From positions 1 to 64,000 of the forward strand of contig NZ_JADHZD010000016.1 of NCBI RefSeq assembly GCF_020102855.1: 64,000 nt of DNA, written 5' to 3'. Within the stretch, counting starts at the first letter, position 1; each line of letters starts with the position of its first letter. Made by a program: the position numbers and the translations under genes. Below the pieces are notes generated by a model. That model made no database searches. It saw nothing but the letters and a program-made list of their open reading frames with translations, and was not told the origin of the DNA. Origin of the DNA: Nocardioides lacusdianchii. GTDB lineage: Bacteria > Actinomycetota > Actinomycetes > Propionibacteriales > Nocardioidaceae. Shown one piece after another: positions 61,672-64,000 of this stretch.

Positions 61672-62439
61672 ATGGGTGCGAGCTCGGCCGGCGAGCCCAG
61701 TCGACGCCTCGGCCTCGGCGGGGCGCGCTGGCCAACGATCGAGGGCGACCCGCCGCTGGTGCTCGTACCCATCGGATCGCTCGAGCAGCACGGCCCGCAC
61801 CTCCCGCTGGCGACGGACTCGATGCTGGCGTGTGCAGCGACCCGGGAGGTCGCCGTACGACTGGATGCTGCTGGTGTGCGCGTGCTGGTGGCGCCCGCTC
61901 TTGCGTATGGCGCCAGCGGCGAGCACGAGGACTTCCCGGGGACCATCTCGATCGGCCACGAGGCGCTCCATCTGCTGCTGGTCGAGCTCGGCCGATCGGC
62001 CTGCCGGTGGGCCAAGGGGTTGGTGTTCGTCAACGGTCACGGCGGCAATGTGCCCACGGTGGTGAGCGCCGTGACCACCCTGCGCGACGAGGGCCGCCCC
62101 GCCGCCTGGACAGGGTTCGGGGTGCTGGGCGGCGACGCGCACGCCGGCCGCACGGAGACCTCAATGCTGCGCAACCTGGCGCCGTGGACCGTGCGCATGG
62201 ACCTCGCCGAGGCCGGGGCCACCGAGCCCATCGACCAGTTGATGCCGCGGCTGCGCAGCGTCGGCGTCCGCACCGTGTCGCCCAACGGCGTCCTCGGTGA
62301 CCCGACCGGCAGCTCCCCGGACGAGGGCCGGCGACTCTTCGACGTGCTGGTGAACCGGCTGCATCGTGAGCTGACCGTTCTGGACGTCGGCAACGACGGC
62401 CGACTCCGGCGTCCCGAGCGCAGCAGCGTCAGATCGTGA
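61672..62439 (+). CDS. mftE: mycofactocin precursor peptidase MftE
   Basis: A creatininase-family metallopeptidase of 255 residues that cuts the leader from the modified MftA to release the two-residue core. Metal-site residues are seen in GSLEQHGPHLPLATD, HEDFPGTIS and FVNGHGGN, with DAHAGRTETSM near the end. The ATG lies one base after the mftC stop, and its stop overlaps the mftF GTG. The length fits the family. Confidence 0.93.
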   Translation: MGASSAGEPSRRLGLGGARWPTIEGDPPLVLVPIGSLEQHGPHLPLATDSMLACAATREVAVRLDAAGVRVLVAPALAYGASGEHEDFPGTISIGHEALHLLLVELGRSACRWAKGLVFVNGHGGNVPTVVSAVTTLRDEGRPAAWTGFGVLGGDAHAGRTETSMLRNLAPWTVRMDLAEAGATEPIDQLMPRLRSVGVRTVSPNGVLGDPTGSSPDEGRRLFDVLVNRLHRELTVLDVGNDGRLRRPERSSVRS

Positions 62440-63857
62440 CCCTGCCGGACGGCTTCGGGGTCCGTCTGTCGTCCCGGACCAAGGTCTGTGACGGTGGCCG
62501 GTCACTGGTGGGCGGCAGCCGCGGCTCGGTGCTCTATCTCAGCGACGTCGCCGCCGAGCTGCTCGACGGCGGCCGGGTCCTGCGTGCGCACACCAGCGAC
62601 GCCGCCACGCTGGCCAGGTCGCTCCTCGACAGGGGTTTCGCGGAGCCGTGGTGGCCGGACCCGGCCGGGCCCGACAGCGACGTCCTCGACGTGACCGTCG
62701 TGGTGCCGGTGCGCGACCGGGCGCCGGACCTGACCTCGTTACTCGAGGCGCTGCCCTCATCGGTGCCGGTCGTGGTGGTCGACGACGGATCGCGCGATCC
62801 CGATCTCGTCGCCCGTGTCGCTCGTGCGTACGGCGCCTTGCTGGTCGTCCACGACGTCAATCGCGGCCCGGCGGCCGCCCGCAACTCCGGCCTGCGACAC
62901 GTGACCACGCCCTTCGTCGCCTTCTGCGACTCCGACATCGTCCCCGACCCCGGCTGGCTGGCGACGCTGCGTCGGCATCTCGACGACCCAGCGCTGGCGA
63001 TGGTCGCGCCGCGGGTGCTGGGTCCCGAGCGTCGCCCCGGTGACAGCTGGGTGGAGCGCTACGAACAGGCGCGGTCCTCCCTCGACCTCGGCCCCGAGCC
63101 GGCAGCGGTGCGTCAGCAGGGCGTCGTTGCCTACCTCCCGAGCGCCTGCCTGATCGCGCGCGTCGCCGTACTCGCCCGGCTCGGGTCCGGCCCCTTCGAC
63201 GAGGCGCTGCGCTGCGGTGAGGACGTCGACCTGGTCTGGCGGCTGCTCGCCGCAGGCGCGGGTGTGCGCTACGAGCCGGCGGCCACCGTCCGCCATCGGC
63301 ACCGCGCCCGGCTGGGGGAGTGGCTCGGACGCAAGGCCTTCTACGGCACGTCGGCGGCACCGCTGGCGCAGCGCCACGGCTCGGCGGTCGCGCCCCTCGT
63401 CATCTCGCCCTGGTCGGCCGTGTTCGCGGCCGCCCTCCTCGCCCAGCGCCGCTGGTCCGTCCCGGTCGCGCTAGCCTCGGCTGCCGTCGCGACGGCCGGC
63501 ACCTCCCGTCAGCTGGGCCGCAGTGAGCGTCCCGTTCGCGCGGCGGCGATCCTGACGCTGGAGGGCAGCGTCACCGTGCTGTGGCAGACGGGCGCCGCGT
63601 TGACCCGCCACTACTGGCCGCTCGCGGCCCTGGCCGCCACCCAGTCACGCCGCGCCCGGCGCGCACTGGCCGTGGCCGCGGTGGTCGACGGACTGGTCGA
63701 CCGGCGACGGGTCGGGGCCGACCTGGATCCCGTCCGCTACGTGCTGGCGCGACGGCTCGACGACCTGGCCTACGGGAGCGGCGTCTGGCTCGGCGCCGCC
63801 CGGGCGCGTTCCTTCGACGCGTTGCGCCCCGACGTACGCCTCTCTCGTCGCCGATGA
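62436..63857 (+). CDS. mftF: mycofactocin glycosyltransferase MftF
   Basis: A 473-residue family-2 glycosyltransferase that adds beta-1,4-linked glucose units to pre-mycofactocin. An N-terminal PqqD-like segment (GSRGSVLYLSDVAAELLDGG) is followed by the GT-A domain with VVVDDGSRDPDLVA, AARNSGLRH, CDSDIVPDPGWL and GEDVDLVWRLL, and a C-terminal region with several hydrophobic helices. The GTG overlaps the mftE stop as GTGA. It closes the mftABCEF operon. Confidence 0.93.
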   Translation: MTLPDGFGVRLSSRTKVCDGGRSLVGGSRGSVLYLSDVAAELLDGGRVLRAHTSDAATLARSLLDRGFAEPWWPDPAGPDSDVLDVTVVVPVRDRAPDLTSLLEALPSSVPVVVVDDGSRDPDLVARVARAYGALLVVHDVNRGPAAARNSGLRHVTTPFVAFCDSDIVPDPGWLATLRRHLDDPALAMVAPRVLGPERRPGDSWVERYEQARSSLDLGPEPAAVRQQGVVAYLPSACLIARVAVLARLGSGPFDEALRCGEDVDLVWRLLAAGAGVRYEPAATVRHRHRARLGEWLGRKAFYGTSAAPLAQRHGSAVAPLVISPWSAVFAAALLAQRRWSVPVALASAAVATAGTSRQLGRSERPVRAAAILTLEGSVTVLWQTGAALTRHYWPLAALAATQSRRARRALAVAAVVDGLVDRRRVGADLDPVRYVLARRLDDLAYGSGVWLGAARARSFDALRPDVRLSRRR

Positions 63858-63928
63858 ATCACGGTGCAACCTCGTCGAACCTCCGGCGCGCGATGGTGGG
63901 GAACCGGGCGGGCTCCGGAGGGGTGAGC

Positions 63929-64000
63929 GTGAATAATGAACCCATGGGTCGCGACGGCATGCGCGCAGAGGTGGCAGATTCCTGGCACCTGTCGGCGGCG
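63929..64000 (+). CDS. start of a GAF/HTH-type regulator (cut by window edge)
   Basis: A GTG at 63929 preceded by GGAGGGG at five bases opens a frame that runs to the window end: VNNEPMGRDGMRAEVADSWHLSAA. The pattern RAEVADSWHLSAA is that of the N-terminus of GAF-domain regulators of the AcoR kind, which control alcohol and acetoin metabolism. The assignment rests on 24 residues and is weak. An ATG at 63854 is in the same frame, but its codons look non-coding. Confidence 0.45.
   Translation, partial: MNNEPMGRDGMRAEVADSWHLSAA

Overview
The window is very GC-rich, with coding density, GTG starts, mycosin/Ecc secretion genes and mycofactocin genes that point to an actinobacterium. The gene set (dnaX-ybaB-recR-DUF5063 followed by lysC-asd, an ESX locus without eccE, class F sortase, GTP-dependent PEPCK) fits the Nocardioidaceae, for example Nocardioides. 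That placement is an inference from gene content and codon style, not from a search.

Layout. 1-1.1 kb: the 5' part of an IS481-family insertion sequence, cut by the window edge. 1.1-3.7 kb: a surface-protein operon (DUF4397 protein, class F sortase, membrane-anchored protein). 3.9-6.0 kb: membrane proteins and a membrane-linked LuxR regulator. 6.0-12.4 kb: housekeeping block asd, lysC, DUF5063, recR, ybaB, dnaX and the SRP RNA. 12.5-16.4 kb: tRNA-Ser(GGA), a flavin monooxygenase whose stop codon lies in that tRNA gene, and two nucleotide-sugar enzymes. 16.5-29 kb: a type VII (ESX) secretion locus with mycP, eccB, two different eccD genes, PPE-like and WXG100 substrates, and divergent eccC. 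29-36 kb: a HerA-like ATPase, small proteins, a K+/H+ antiporter, and a satellite ESX-like operon ending in a hydrolase-fold protein without its serine. 36-38.2 kb: a VWA-MoxR pair directly behind tRNA-Ser(TGA). 38.3-40.5 kb: PH-domain protein, tRNA-Ser(GCU), and a 42-residue secreted peptide gene convergent with a HTH regulator, preceded by a palindromic site. 40.5-48.4 kb: two GTP-dependent PEP carboxykinases that flank a GGDEF-EAL/glycosyltransferase operon. 48.6 kb: tRNA-Arg(ACG), then a 0.7-kb degenerate stretch.

49.4-64 kb is a mycofactocin (MFT) alcohol-oxidation region. mftD, an MFT-coupled SDR, an iron-type alcohol dehydrogenase and a two-component system lie on the left, and mftABCEF lies on the right. 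Between them, on the other strand, is an operon of NDMA-dependent methanol dehydrogenase, MoxR ATPase, VWA protein and a methyltransferase that may be MftM. The parts make sense together: MftA is the precursor, MftB/C/E/D build the redox core, MftF (and perhaps MftM) decorate it, and the dehydrogenases use it as their electron acceptor. The MoxR protein here carries a long histidine-glycine tail that its paralogue at 37-38 kb lacks, which suggests a metal-handling or activation role for the methanol dehydrogenase.

The best candidates for undescribed biology are the peptide/regulator pair at 39-40.4 kb, the histidine-tailed MoxR/VWA module tied to the methanol dehydrogenase, the double-EccD ESX system with its satellite operon, and the second PEPCK with a serine in place of the P-loop cysteine.
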